Source: Rubrobacter sp. (GTDB taxonomy: Bacteria > Actinomycetota > Rubrobacteria > Rubrobacterales > Rubrobacteraceae). From it: 8,098 nt of DNA. Numbering within the stretch: position 1 is the first letter of the stretch; every line of letters begins with the position of its first letter. A model generated the notes under the pieces. It worked only from the letters and a program-made list of their open reading frames with translations, was not told the origin of the DNA and ran no database searches. A program made the translations under genes and the position numbers. The stretch spans positions 1-8,098 of the forward strand of contig JADDKG010000309.1 of the NCBI GenBank assembly GCA_020253895.1, written 5' to 3'. Shown one piece after another: positions 1 through 6,151 of the stretch.

Positions 1-432
1 CCCAATCAGGAGGAGGAGCAGCGGGTGCTCTATGTGGAGCCCGACGAATGGGACCCCAACCAGCAGCACCCCCAGGCCCATGAGCATCCCGCGCAGGGTC
101 CCGCCCAGGGTGTAGGCCAGCGCTATCTGCAGGTCGCTCATCGGGCTTATGAGCACCTCGTCTATGTAGCGCTCCCGCTTGGCGTCGAAGACCGACCAGG
201 AGGAGTTCATGTGGGCCCCGGTCACCAGGTTCATCAGGGCGATGCCGGGCAGGATGTACTCCAGGTAGGGCACCCCGCTCACCTCCCGGATGCGGGTGCC
301 GAGCGCCAGGCCGAAGACCACCAGGTACAGCACCGAGGTGCCGAGCGTGGGGACCACCGTCTGCATCCAGACCCGCAGGAAGCGCAGGATCTCCCTCTTC
401 AGCAACGTCCGGAAGGGCCGGTCAGCCAGCAT
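1..432 (-). CDS. ABC-2 type transporter permease (3' part cut off by window edge)
   Basis: Membrane subunit of an ABC exporter; with the ATPase encoded just upstream it would form the pore of a drug, lipid or polysaccharide exporter of the DrrB/NodJ type. Only the first 144 codons are present, about half of the usual 250-270 residues. The ATG at 432 overlaps the end of the ATPase gene by 11 bases and is preceded by a GAGGGTGG Shine-Dalgarno-like stretch about 10 bases upstream. The visible part has a basic, amphipathic N terminus (residues 4-22), a first hydrophobic segment (about 25-45), the YILPGI motif at 59-64 typical of ABC-2 permeases, a second segment running to about 80, a charged cytosolic loop (DAKRERYIDEVL, 83-94), SPMSDLQIALAY (96-107, the family's conserved loop/helix start), and hydrophobic stretches at about 108-131 and 138-144. 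The transported substrate cannot be read from the sequence. Confidence 0.93.
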   Translation of the reverse strand, partial: MLADRPFRTLLKREILRFLRVWMQTVVPTLGTSVLYLVVFGLALGTRIREVSGVPYLEYILPGIALMNLVTGAHMNSSWSVFDAKRERYIDEVLISPMSDLQIALAYTLGGTLRGMLMGLGVLLVGVPFVGLHIEHPLLLLLIG

Positions 433-1159
433 CGTGCACCACCCTCAGGTAGACCTCCTCAAGATCCGAGGCCCCGTACTTCCTCTTCAGATCCTCCGTC
501 GTCCCCTGGTCCGCTATCCGGCCACCGGAGATCAGGGCTATCTCCTCGCACAGCTCCTCGGCCTCCTCCAGGTAGTGGGTGGTGAGCAGGATGGTGAGCC
601 CGCCGCGGTTGAGCTCCCGGATGTACTCCCACAGCGAGTAGCGCAGCTCAAGGTCCACCCCGGCGGTCGGCTCGTCCAGGAACAGCAGCCGGGGGTCGTG
701 CATCAGCGCGCGGGCGAACATTACCCGGCGCTTCATCCCGCCGGAGAGGGTGTTTACCCGGTCCTTGCGCTTCCCGGTGAGGGCGAAGCGCTCCAGAAGC
801 TCCTCGGCCCGGTCGCGGGCCTTTTTCTTCGGGACGCCGTAGTAGCCCGCGTGGTAGAGCAGGGTCTCCTCCACGGTGAGAAACTTGTCCAGGTTTATCT
901 CCTGGGCGGAGACCCCGACCAGCCGGCGGGCCTCGCGGAACTCGCGGAAGGCGTCCCGCCCGAAGATCTCCACCCTGCCGCCGTCGGGCCGGGCGAGGCC
1001 TACGACGCTGTTGATGAGCGTGGTCTTTCCGGCCCCGTTGGGCCCCAGAAGGCCGAAGAAACGCCCGGCCTCCACCCTCAAAGAGACGCCGCCGAGGGCG
1101 AGGAGCCCGCCGGGGTAGGTCTTTCGGAGGTTCTCTATCCTTAGGGCCGGCTCCCCCAT
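422..1159 (-). CDS. ABC transporter ATP-binding protein (DrrA/NodI-type exporter ATPase)
   Basis: Cytosolic ATPase that powers the adjacent ABC-2 permease. It is 245 residues, a single nucleotide-binding domain. All key motifs are intact: Walker A GPNGAGKT at 39-46, Q-loop Gln86, signature LSGGM at 138-142, Walker B LLFLDEP at 158-164 with catalytic Glu163, D-loop around 167-169 (GVD), and switch His195. The AGVDLELR segment after Walker B and the absence of a long C-terminal domain fit the single-domain ATPases paired with ABC-2 permeases, sometimes called daunorubicin-resistance-like. The start ATG shares one base with the stop of the oxidoreductase gene (TGATG); a GGAGG inside that gene's tail lies 13 bases upstream, a longish spacing, so expression probably depends on translational coupling. 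The substrate is unknown; resistance and lipid or polyketide export are equally possible. Confidence 0.95.
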   Translation of the reverse strand: MGEPALRIENLRKTYPGGLLALGGVSLRVEAGRFFGLLGPNGAGKTTLINSVVGLARPDGGRVEIFGRDAFREFREARRLVGVSAQEINLDKFLTVEETLLYHAGYYGVPKKKARDRAEELLERFALTGKRKDRVNTLSGGMKRRVMFARALMHDPRLLFLDEPTAGVDLELRYSLWEYIRELNRGGLTILLTTHYLEEAEELCEEIALISGGRIADQGTTEDLKRKYGASDLEEVYLRVVHDAG

Positions 1160-2406
1160 CAGCGGGCCAGCACCTCCCGGGCCGCCTGCTCGCCGGAGAG
1201 GATCGCGCCGTTTATAGAGGAGTCGACGGTGTACTCGCCGGCGAGGAAGAGGCCCTGAGAGGCGGTGCGGTTGCCGGGCAGCGTCGCGTGAACACCGGGC
1301 GGCTGGGCGAACTGCCCGTAGGGGATGCGCCGGAGCCCGAGAGGCCGGAAGTCCGCCCGCGGGTACCAGCGGGAGAGCTCCTCGACGCCACGCCGCAGGA
1401 GTTCATCGTCCGGCAGGCCGAAGCCCTCGAGGGTTATGGCGTAGAGCAGGTGGCGCCCCGGCGGGGCGTAGCGCTCGGAGACGTTGCTGATCTCGACGGC
1501 GTTGTTAATAAAGGCGCCTTCTTCGGCGTTGAGAAGGATCTTCTTCCCGCCGCCCACGCCGCTCGTCTCGTAGTACAGGCAGACCTCGCCCACCGAGCCC
1601 TCGGGCACCTTCTCGCCGGTGAGACGCCGGGCCTCCGGGGCGTCGGTGGCGACGACCACGGCGTCGGCCTCCCGCTCTCCCCAAGGGCCCCTTACCCCCC
1701 TCACCCGGCCGTCCTCCCGCAGCAGCCCGTCCACAGGGCTCTCCAGCCGCACAGCTCCCTCCGGCAGCCGACCGGCGAGCTGGCGCGGGATCTCTCCCAT
1801 CCCCCCGGCGGGGACCGCCACCCCGCCCCGGACCATCATCCGAAAGGTGAACGTGAGGATCCGGCAGGAGGCCGACAGGCTCCGGTCGAGGAGTATCCCG
1901 CCGTAGAAGGGCCGGAAAAAGGCCTCTATAAAGCCTTGGGAGAAGCCCCGGGCCTCCAGGCAGGCGAGTATGCTCTCATCCTCCCCCTCCACCTCCCCGG
2001 CTGCCTCGGGGCCGCGCCCCACAAGGAGATGCCTGAGCGCCAGAGCGGCCACCCGGACCTTGTCGGAGGGGGTGGCGGCCCGGGCGAGCAGGGTATGCGG
2101 CAGCGCCGCCGGGTCTCGCAGGGGATCCGAGAGGACCTCGCGGCCACCGTCCCGGTGGATAACCGCCCCGGGCTCGAAGTAGCGGAGGTCCAGCGCACCG
2201 TGATCCAGGTGCCGCCGGGCCGCCGGGTAGGCTGTAAAGTAGACCTGGAAGCCCCTGTCCAGCAGGAATCCTTCCTTCTCGTCGGTGCGCACCCGGCCGC
2301 CGACGCCGTCGGAGGCCTCAAAGACCTCCACCTCGGCGCCGCCCTCGTGCAGAACCTTCGCGCACGTGAGCCCGGCGAGCCCGGCCCCTACCACGATCAC
2401 TCGCAT
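1159..2406 (-). CDS. FAD-dependent oxidoreductase of the flavin amine oxidase / phytoene-desaturase-like superfamily
   Basis: Flavoprotein oxidase or desaturase. With the ATG at 2406 it has 415 residues; an upstream in-frame TTG at 2415 would add three. I prefer the ATG because MRVIVVGAGLAG is the usual beginning of the family, though neither start has a clear Shine-Dalgarno and a TAA lies in frame just upstream. Numbering from the ATG: dinucleotide-binding GAGLAG at 7-12, the acidic Glu30 that binds the FAD ribose, the GGRVRT motif at 36-41, and a C-terminal FAD-binding signature GEYTVDSSINGA at 390-401. The middle carries FFRPFYGGILLDR and PAGGMGEIPRQL, typical of the protoporphyrinogen-oxidase-like / carotenoid-desaturase-like branch rather than of true monoamine oxidases. 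The substrate is not recognisable. It overlaps the ABC ATPase gene by one base, so it may modify a molecule the exporter moves, but that link is inference. Confidence 0.9.
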   Translation of the reverse strand: MRVIVVGAGLAGLTCAKVLHEGGAEVEVFEASDGVGGRVRTDEKEGFLLDRGFQVYFTAYPAARRHLDHGALDLRYFEPGAVIHRDGGREVLSDPLRDPAALPHTLLARAATPSDKVRVAALALRHLLVGRGPEAAGEVEGEDESILACLEARGFSQGFIEAFFRPFYGGILLDRSLSASCRILTFTFRMMVRGGVAVPAGGMGEIPRQLAGRLPEGAVRLESPVDGLLREDGRVRGVRGPWGEREADAVVVATDAPEARRLTGEKVPEGSVGEVCLYYETSGVGGGKKILLNAEEGAFINNAVEISNVSERYAPPGRHLLYAITLEGFGLPDDELLRRGVEELSRWYPRADFRPLGLRRIPYGQFAQPPGVHATLPGNRTASQGLFLAGEYTVDSSINGAILSGEQAAREVLAR

Positions 2407-2465
2407 AACCGACAAGAGAGTTTAACCGGCAAGGAGGGATCCGACCACGAAAGCAGCGGGGCAGG

Positions 2466-4574
2466 CTAATCGTCCCGGCCCGGATCGAGCCGCACCCGAC
2501 GCTCCCCGTCGAGGACGAGAGCGGCCGAGAAGGGCCTGCCGGCCTTGCTCCTGAAGCCCTTGAGCCGCGCCGTCCTGCCCCTCGCGAGAAGCCTTCTGGC
2601 CTGCGCCTGGCTCACGCGCTTTCCGGCTATTGTCTTCCAGATGGCGAAGTCGCAGCCGCTCTTTTTCCACGCAGAGCACCCGTACGCCTTCTTCGTCTCG
2701 ACCACCGGTGATCCGCACTTCGGGCAGGCCCCGAGCGGCTCTCTCCCGCCGTCAGGGGCGGCTATCTTTTCGCCCTCCATCCGGCGCACCCCCTCGACTA
2801 TGGAGACGATGAAGCTCCTTATGTCCTCCATAAAGCCCTCCCGCCGCTCCTCGCCGCGCTCTATCCGGGCGAGCCGCCTCTCCCAGCGGGCGGTCATCTC
2901 GGGTGAGGCGAGGGGTCCATCGCCGAGAAGGCCTATCAGGGCGCGCCCCTTGGCGGTGGGGACGAGCGCCTTCTTCTCGCGCTCTACGTAGCCGACCTCT
3001 ATGAGCCGCTCGATGATCGCCGCCCGCGTCGCCGGTGTGCCAAGACCGGAGTCCTTCATCTGCTGCCGCAGCTCCTCGTCCTCGACGAGCTTCCCGGCGG
3101 TCTCCATCGCCCCGAGGAGCGCCGACTCGGAGTAGCGCGGCGGCGGCTTGGTCTCGCCCTCCTTGACACCGACCTTCGCCACCGGCCACTCCTGCCCGGC
3201 CTCCACAGGCGGCAGCACGGGCGGCTCCTTCTCCTTCCTGCCGCCGACGCCGTCGGGGTAGAGCTCCCGCCACCCGGCCTCGAGCACCACCCGTCCCTTG
3301 CTCAGGAACGTCTCCCCGCGCACCTCCGTTACGACGGTCGTGTTCTCGAAGCGGGCCGCCGGGAAGAAGACGGCGAGGAAACGCCGCGCCACCAGGTCGT
3401 AGACCTTCGCCTCGTCGGGCGGGAGCCCCCCGGAGGGTCTCCTGTTCGTCGGGACGATGGCGTGGTGGTCGGTCACCTTCGAGTCGTCGACGATGCGCTT
3501 GCCCACCGGGAGCCGCCCCAACGCAAGGAGCCTCTCGGCGAAGGGGGCGAGCTCCGGCAGGCCCCCCGCCGCCTCGACGCGCTTCCTGAGCGTTCCGACC
3601 ATGTCCCCGGAGAGGTAGCGGCTGGAGGTGCGGGGGTAGGTTATGAGCTTCCTCTCCTCGTAGAGCGCCTGGGCGGCCCTGAGCGTCCTCTCGGCGGTGA
3701 AGCCGAACCTCGCGTTGGCGTTGCGCTGGAGCTCGGTGAGGTCGTAGAGTAGCGGCGGCCTCTCCGAGGTCTGCCGCTTCTCGGCCTTCTTCACGACGCC
3801 GGTGCCGCCGCGGACCTTCCCCGCTATCTCCTGGGCGGCCTCCCGCTCCTTGAGGCGGCTCTCCTTCCCCCTGAACCAGAGCCCGTCGTAGCTCTCCCCG
3901 CCGCGCGCGAACCGGGCGTGGACGGTAAAGAACTTCTCGGGCCTGAAGCTCTCTATCTCCCTCTCGCGCTCGACGAGCAGCCTGAGGGTGGGGGTCTGGA
4001 CGCGGCCGACGGAGAGGACGTTGCCGGGCCGCCCGAAGCGGACGGAGTAGGCGCGGGTGGCGTTTATCCCGACCAGCCAGTCGGCCTCCGAGCGGCTGCG
4101 GGCGGCGTCCTCGAGCGGCTTCATCGAGGGGCCGTCGCGCAAGGCCTCGAAGCCCTCGCGGATGGCCTCGGGGGTGAGCGAGGAGACCCAGAGCCGCCTC
4201 ACCGGCTTTTTGCACCCGGAGAGGCCGTAGAGGTAGGCGAAGATGAGCTCGCCCTCCCTCCCCGCGTCGCAGGCGTTGACGACCTCCGTGACCGACGGGT
4301 CGCGCAGCAGCCCCTTCACGACCGCAAACTGCTCGCGGGTCCTCGGGTTGACGCGCACCCTGAACCGCTCTGGGAGTATGGGCAGGGTCTCCAGGCGCCA
4401 CCTCTTGTACTGCTCCCCGTAGGCGTCGGGAGGGGCGAGCTCGGCGAGGTGCCCGAGCGCCCAGGTGACGGCCCAGCCGCTCCCGGAGAGGTATCCCTTC
4501 GCCCTGCGGTGCCCGCCGAGGGCGCTCGCGATGTCGCGTCCCACGGAGGGCTTCTCGGCGACGATGAGCCTCAT
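2466..4574 (-). CDS. topB: DNA topoisomerase III (type IA)
   Basis: Type IA topoisomerase that cuts one strand through a 5'-phosphotyrosine, passes DNA and reseals; it relaxes negative supercoils and decatenates replication or recombination intermediates. It is 702 residues. The Toprim domain is at the N terminus with Glu7 in VAEKPS and the acidic metal site DAGREGE at 103-109. SVGRVQTPTL at 188-197 is a hallmark of the family, and the active-site tyrosine is Tyr313 in LITYPRT. Near the C terminus a four-cysteine zinc-ribbon-like unit (Cys617, Cys620, Cys633, Cys641) is followed by a basic tail likely to bind DNA. The frame is open far upstream, but the ATG at 4574 is chosen because MRLIVAEKPS is the canonical start and a TATACT box lies six bases before it. 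There is no Shine-Dalgarno. It is longer than a plasmid primase-topoisomerase remnant would be and looks fully functional. Confidence 0.96.
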   Translation of the reverse strand: MRLIVAEKPSVGRDIASALGGHRRAKGYLSGSGWAVTWALGHLAELAPPDAYGEQYKRWRLETLPILPERFRVRVNPRTREQFAVVKGLLRDPSVTEVVNACDAGREGELIFAYLYGLSGCKKPVRRLWVSSLTPEAIREGFEALRDGPSMKPLEDAARSRSEADWLVGINATRAYSVRFGRPGNVLSVGRVQTPTLRLLVEREREIESFRPEKFFTVHARFARGGESYDGLWFRGKESRLKEREAAQEIAGKVRGGTGVVKKAEKRQTSERPPLLYDLTELQRNANARFGFTAERTLRAAQALYEERKLITYPRTSSRYLSGDMVGTLRKRVEAAGGLPELAPFAERLLALGRLPVGKRIVDDSKVTDHHAIVPTNRRPSGGLPPDEAKVYDLVARRFLAVFFPAARFENTTVVTEVRGETFLSKGRVVLEAGWRELYPDGVGGRKEKEPPVLPPVEAGQEWPVAKVGVKEGETKPPPRYSESALLGAMETAGKLVEDEELRQQMKDSGLGTPATRAAIIERLIEVGYVEREKKALVPTAKGRALIGLLGDGPLASPEMTARWERRLARIERGEERREGFMEDIRSFIVSIVEGVRRMEGEKIAAPDGGREPLGACPKCGSPVVETKKAYGCSAWKKSGCDFAIWKTIAGKRVSQAQARRLLARGRTARLKGFRSKAGRPFSAALVLDGERRVRLDPGRDD

Positions 4575-4580
4575 GCGCCG

Positions 4581-4586
4581 AGTATA
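4581..4586 (-). promoter_or_regulatory. Probable -10 box of topB, leaderless arrangement
   Basis: On the minus strand TATACT is followed by six bases and then the topB ATG, so transcription starting at the usual distance from a -10 box would begin at the A of the start codon. No ribosome-binding site lies between. No convincing TTGACA-like -35 is visible 16-18 bases upstream. A short perfect dyad, GGCAGaggCTGCC (4588-4600), sits in the spacer and could be an operator or could be chance. Confidence 0.55.
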
Positions 4587-4638
4587 CGGCAGAGGCTGCC
4601 CTTCGCCACCCGGCGGGTTTCGGGGCACGTGATCCGGG

Positions 4639-4647
4639 TTATAAACT
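4639..4647 (+). promoter_or_regulatory. Possible -10 region for the YihY/BrkB gene
   Basis: An AT-rich TTATAAACT stretch stands out in the otherwise GC-rich divergent spacer and is the only -10-like sequence close to the plus-strand ATG at 4662. A weak -35 candidate (TTTCGG, 4618-4623) precedes it by about 16 bases. The resulting leader would be only about 8-10 bases long, barely covering the AGGG Shine-Dalgarno at 4651-4654, so a start point further upstream is also possible. A CACGTG palindrome lies at 4626-4631 inside the spacer. Confidence 0.35.
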
Positions 4648-4661
4648 GCCAGGGACCCAAC

Positions 4662-5636
4662 ATGGCGCCGCTCAGGAACAGAGAGACGGAGCGGGGGCTT
4701 CAGGAGGCGGCCCGCCGTCCGGCGGAGGGCTCGCTCAGGGACTTCGCGCGGGACCTCAGGGTTCTGATGAGCCTCCGTGCGCTGCGGATCACCGTGGAGA
4801 AGCTCCAGCGAGACGATGCGCTCGGGATGGCGGCCCAGCTGGCCTACTACCTCATCCTGGCGCTCTTCCCCTTTATGCTGGTGCTGGTCTCGCTCATGGG
4901 CACCTTCTCCAGCCCCGAGCTGGCCGCAGAGGTGCTCTCCTACTTCCGGCAGGTGCTCCCGGATCAGGTCTACGGCCTCATAGCAACCTACATGGGCGAT
5001 GTCATCCGGGGCGAGCACCCGGCGCCGGGCCTGCTCTCTTTCGGTATCCTCCTGACCCTGTGGTCCGCCTCGGGAGCGTTCAACGCCCTAATAAAGGCCC
5101 TCAACGCCGCCTACGAGGTGCAGGAGACCCGTCCCTTCTGGAAGGTCCGGGCGCTGGCGGTCGGGATGACGCTCGGGCTCTCGGGCCTCGTGTTCCTCGG
5201 GGTCCTGCTGATGGTCTTCGGCCCTCTCATCGGTGAGGCCATCGCCCGCTACTTCGGCCTCGGGGAACTCTTTCAGGCGGTGTGGAACGTGGCCCGCTGG
5301 CCGGTGGCGCTACTCTTCCTGGTGGTCACGGTAGCCCTCATCTACTACCTCGCCCCCGCCGTCGAACAGCCGTTCCGTTGGATCACACCGGGCGGCCTCG
5401 TGGCGGTTCTGCTGTGGGTAATCGCCAGCGCCGCCTTCAGCTTCTACGTGAATAACTTCGGCTCCTACAACAAGACCTACGGCTCCATCGGCGTGGCCAT
5501 AGTCCTCCTCCTCTACCTCTACATCTCCTCGCTCACGATCCTCTTCGGTGCGGCCCTGAACGCGACCCTGGCCCGGATGAAGGAGGAAATCTCCGGCGAG
5601 AGGATCCTGGAGGGCGAACCCGCAGGTGAGGCCTGA
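4662..5636 (+). CDS. YihY/BrkB (UPF0761) family inner-membrane protein
   Basis: Polytopic membrane protein of 324 residues, a normal length for the family. The ATG at 4662 is chosen over the much longer open frame upstream, which runs antisense through topB; AGGG seven bases before this ATG serves as Shine-Dalgarno. A later in-frame ATG (residue 36) is possible. A charged cytosolic N terminus (1-50) leads into hydrophobic segments at about 56-80, 122-140, 163-187, 209-230, 243-262 and 275-299. The family signatures are present: AAQLAYYLILALFPF (57-71), LWSASGAFNALIKALNAAY (132-150), and NNFGSYNKTYGSIG followed by the last helix (263-276 onward). Members were once called ribonuclease BN, a mis-assignment; the molecular role of the family is not settled. 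The gene is monocistronic, divergent from topB, and followed by a tRNA gene with its own promoter. Confidence 0.93.
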   Translation: MAPLRNRETERGLQEAARRPAEGSLRDFARDLRVLMSLRALRITVEKLQRDDALGMAAQLAYYLILALFPFMLVLVSLMGTFSSPELAAEVLSYFRQVLPDQVYGLIATYMGDVIRGEHPAPGLLSFGILLTLWSASGAFNALIKALNAAYEVQETRPFWKVRALAVGMTLGLSGLVFLGVLLMVFGPLIGEAIARYFGLGELFQAVWNVARWPVALLFLVVTVALIYYLAPAVEQPFRWITPGGLVAVLLWVIASAAFSFYVNNFGSYNKTYGSIGVAIVLLLYLYISSLTILFGAALNATLARMKEEISGERILEGEPAGEA

Positions 5637-5671
5637 TAGGGACCGCCGGCGAGAACGCCCCCGCATCCTTC

Positions 5672-5680
5672 TGATATAAT
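5672..5680 (+). promoter_or_regulatory. Extended -10 promoter of the tRNA-Ser gene
   Basis: TGATATAAT matches TGnTATAAT exactly: a perfect consensus -10 hexamer (5675-5680) preceded by the TG of an extended -10 element. No -35 of quality is visible, which is what extended -10 promoters tolerate. Transcription would begin near 5687, leaving only a leader of about five bases before the mature tRNA 5' end at 5692. Confidence 0.75.
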
Positions 5681-5691
5681 CCTCCCTCCAT

Positions 5692-5781
5692 GGAGGAGTG
5701 GCCGAGCGGCCGAAGGCGGCACCCTGCTAAGGTGTTATACCTCTAACAGGGGTATCGAGGGTTCGAATCCCTCCTCCTCCG
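5692..5781 (+). tRNA. tRNA-Ser (anticodon GCU)
   Basis: Ninety-base class II tRNA decoding AGC and AGU serine codons. The acceptor stem GGAGGAG (5692-5698) pairs perfectly with CTCCTCC (5774-5780), with G5781 as discriminator, correct for serine. The anticodon loop CTGCTAA (5724-5730) carries GCT at 5726-5728. A long variable arm closes with ATACC (5737-5741) against GGTAT (5751-5755), and the T arm is GAGGG, TTCGAAT, CCCTC (5757-5773). The CCA end is not encoded, so it is added after transcription. I see no integrase or duplicated tRNA 3' end nearby that would mark it as an integration site. Confidence 0.96.
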
Positions 5782-5798
5782 CTCTTAACGCCCAGACA

Positions 5799-5832
5799 CG
5801 AAGAGGGCCGGGGATACCCCCGGCCCTCTTCG
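5799..5832. terminator. 15-bp perfect hairpin, probable bidirectional terminator at the convergent junction
   Basis: CGAAGAGGGCCGGGG pairs without mismatch to CCCCGGCCCTCTTCG around a four-base ATAC loop. It lies 17 bases after the tRNA-Ser gene and between plus-strand and minus-strand units, so it is well placed to end both. Neither strand has the T-tract of a classical intrinsic terminator; T-poor hairpin terminators are common in high-GC actinobacteria, but a role in transcript stability is also possible. Confidence 0.7.
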
Positions 5833-5833
5833 C

Positions 5834-5909
5834 AGCCTATCGAAGGGGGATGGACAGCCCGTATGGCTTCTACGGGATGCCGCTTACTGTGCATCCCCCT
5901 TCGCAGGCT
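5834..5909. other. Multi-part inverted repeat / candidate structured RNA
   Basis: Nested complementarity fills this stretch. Read on the plus strand: AGCCT (5834-5838) with AGGCT (5905-5909); CGAAGGGGGATG (5841-5852) with CATCCCCCTTCG (5892-5903), perfect over 12 bp; a single G/G mismatch; ACAG (5854-5857) with CTGT (5887-5890); and an inner hairpin CCCGTA/TACGGG (5858-5863, 5871-5876) with a seven-base loop. Ten bases, ATGCCGCTTA (5877-5886), stay unpaired. That makes about 27 bp of helix in 76 bases. It lies just past the end of the small minus-strand gene, so it could be that operon's terminator, a processed 3' RNA, a small independent RNA or a repeated palindromic element. No promoter or T-tract decides between these. 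Confidence 0.5.
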
Positions 5910-5931
5910 TAAAGCCTCGTGGTGGACGCCC

Positions 5932-6129
5932 TCACATCATGCTGCGCAGCTCGGCGACCATGTCGAGGCCCTGCTGCTTGCACAGGTCCTTCGGCCGCAT
6001 GATCGCCTGCTCATCCAGCAGGTTGCGGGTGCGGGCCTCCTTCTCCAGGTGACGCTCGATGACGTCGATGGCCCGGTCCACCTCCTCCCGGGTGAACTCC
6101 CGAGTCCTCTCGTGGGTGATGGTGGTCAT
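5932..6129 (-). CDS. Small protein of unknown function, co-transcribed with comB
   Basis: A 65-residue soluble protein I do not recognise. It is highly charged and predicted helical over residues 12-36 (FTREEVDRAIDVIERHLEKE and onward), then has RPKDLCKQQGLDMVAEL at 45-61 and ends Met-Met; one cysteine (Cys50) and no membrane segment. The case for a real gene is strong: 62 of 65 codons end in G or C, and the ATG is preceded by a 13-base Shine-Dalgarno. An open frame on the opposite strand covers the same bases but has no such start signal. It begins nine bases after the comB stop, and that stop lies inside its ribosome-binding site, so the two are very likely translated in a coupled way. The helical, acidic-basic composition would suit a small binding partner or regulator, but no function can be assigned. 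Confidence 0.8.
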   Translation of the reverse strand: MTTITHERTREFTREEVDRAIDVIERHLEKEARTRNLLDEQAIMRPKDLCKQQGLDMVAELRSMM

Positions 6130-6138
6130 TGCGTCGGC

Positions 6139-6151
6139 TCACCTCCTTTCT
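6139..6151 (-). promoter_or_regulatory. Near-perfect Shine-Dalgarno of the small gene, containing the comB stop codon
   Basis: AGAAAGGAGGTGA on the minus strand matches the complement of the bacterial 16S rRNA 3' end over the full 13 bases. It begins nine bases before the ATG at 6129 (12 bases from the GGAGG core). Its last three bases, TGA, are the comB stop codon, so a terminating ribosome sits directly on this site. Confidence 0.85.

Noticed and set aside
290..1144. Plus-strand open frame opposite the ABC ATPase
   Set aside because: Shadow frame; the minus strand encodes an ATPase with every conserved motif intact.
1288..2469. Plus-strand open frame opposite the FAD oxidoreductase
   Set aside because: Shadow frame rich in Pro/Gly/Arg with no recognisable domain; the minus strand has FAD-binding signatures at both ends.
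4626..4631. CACGTG palindrome as a regulator site
   Set aside because: A single six-base palindrome in GC-rich DNA is expected by chance and has no partner site.
3918..4661. In-frame extension of the YihY/BrkB gene back to 3918
   Set aside because: It is antisense to topB, has low-complexity composition typical of a GC-rich shadow frame, and the ATG at 4662 has a Shine-Dalgarno and matches family length.
4575..5018. Long in-frame N-terminal extension of topB up to 5018
   Set aside because: It runs antisense through the YihY/BrkB gene and past its promoter; the family start MRLIVAEKPS is at 4574.
5799..5909. CRISPR-like repeats
   Set aside because: The similar segments are inverted-repeat arms of two hairpins, not regularly spaced direct repeats with unique spacers.
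5692..5931. tRNA gene as an attachment site for an integrated element
   Set aside because: No integrase, no repeat of the tRNA 3' end, and no composition change follow it.
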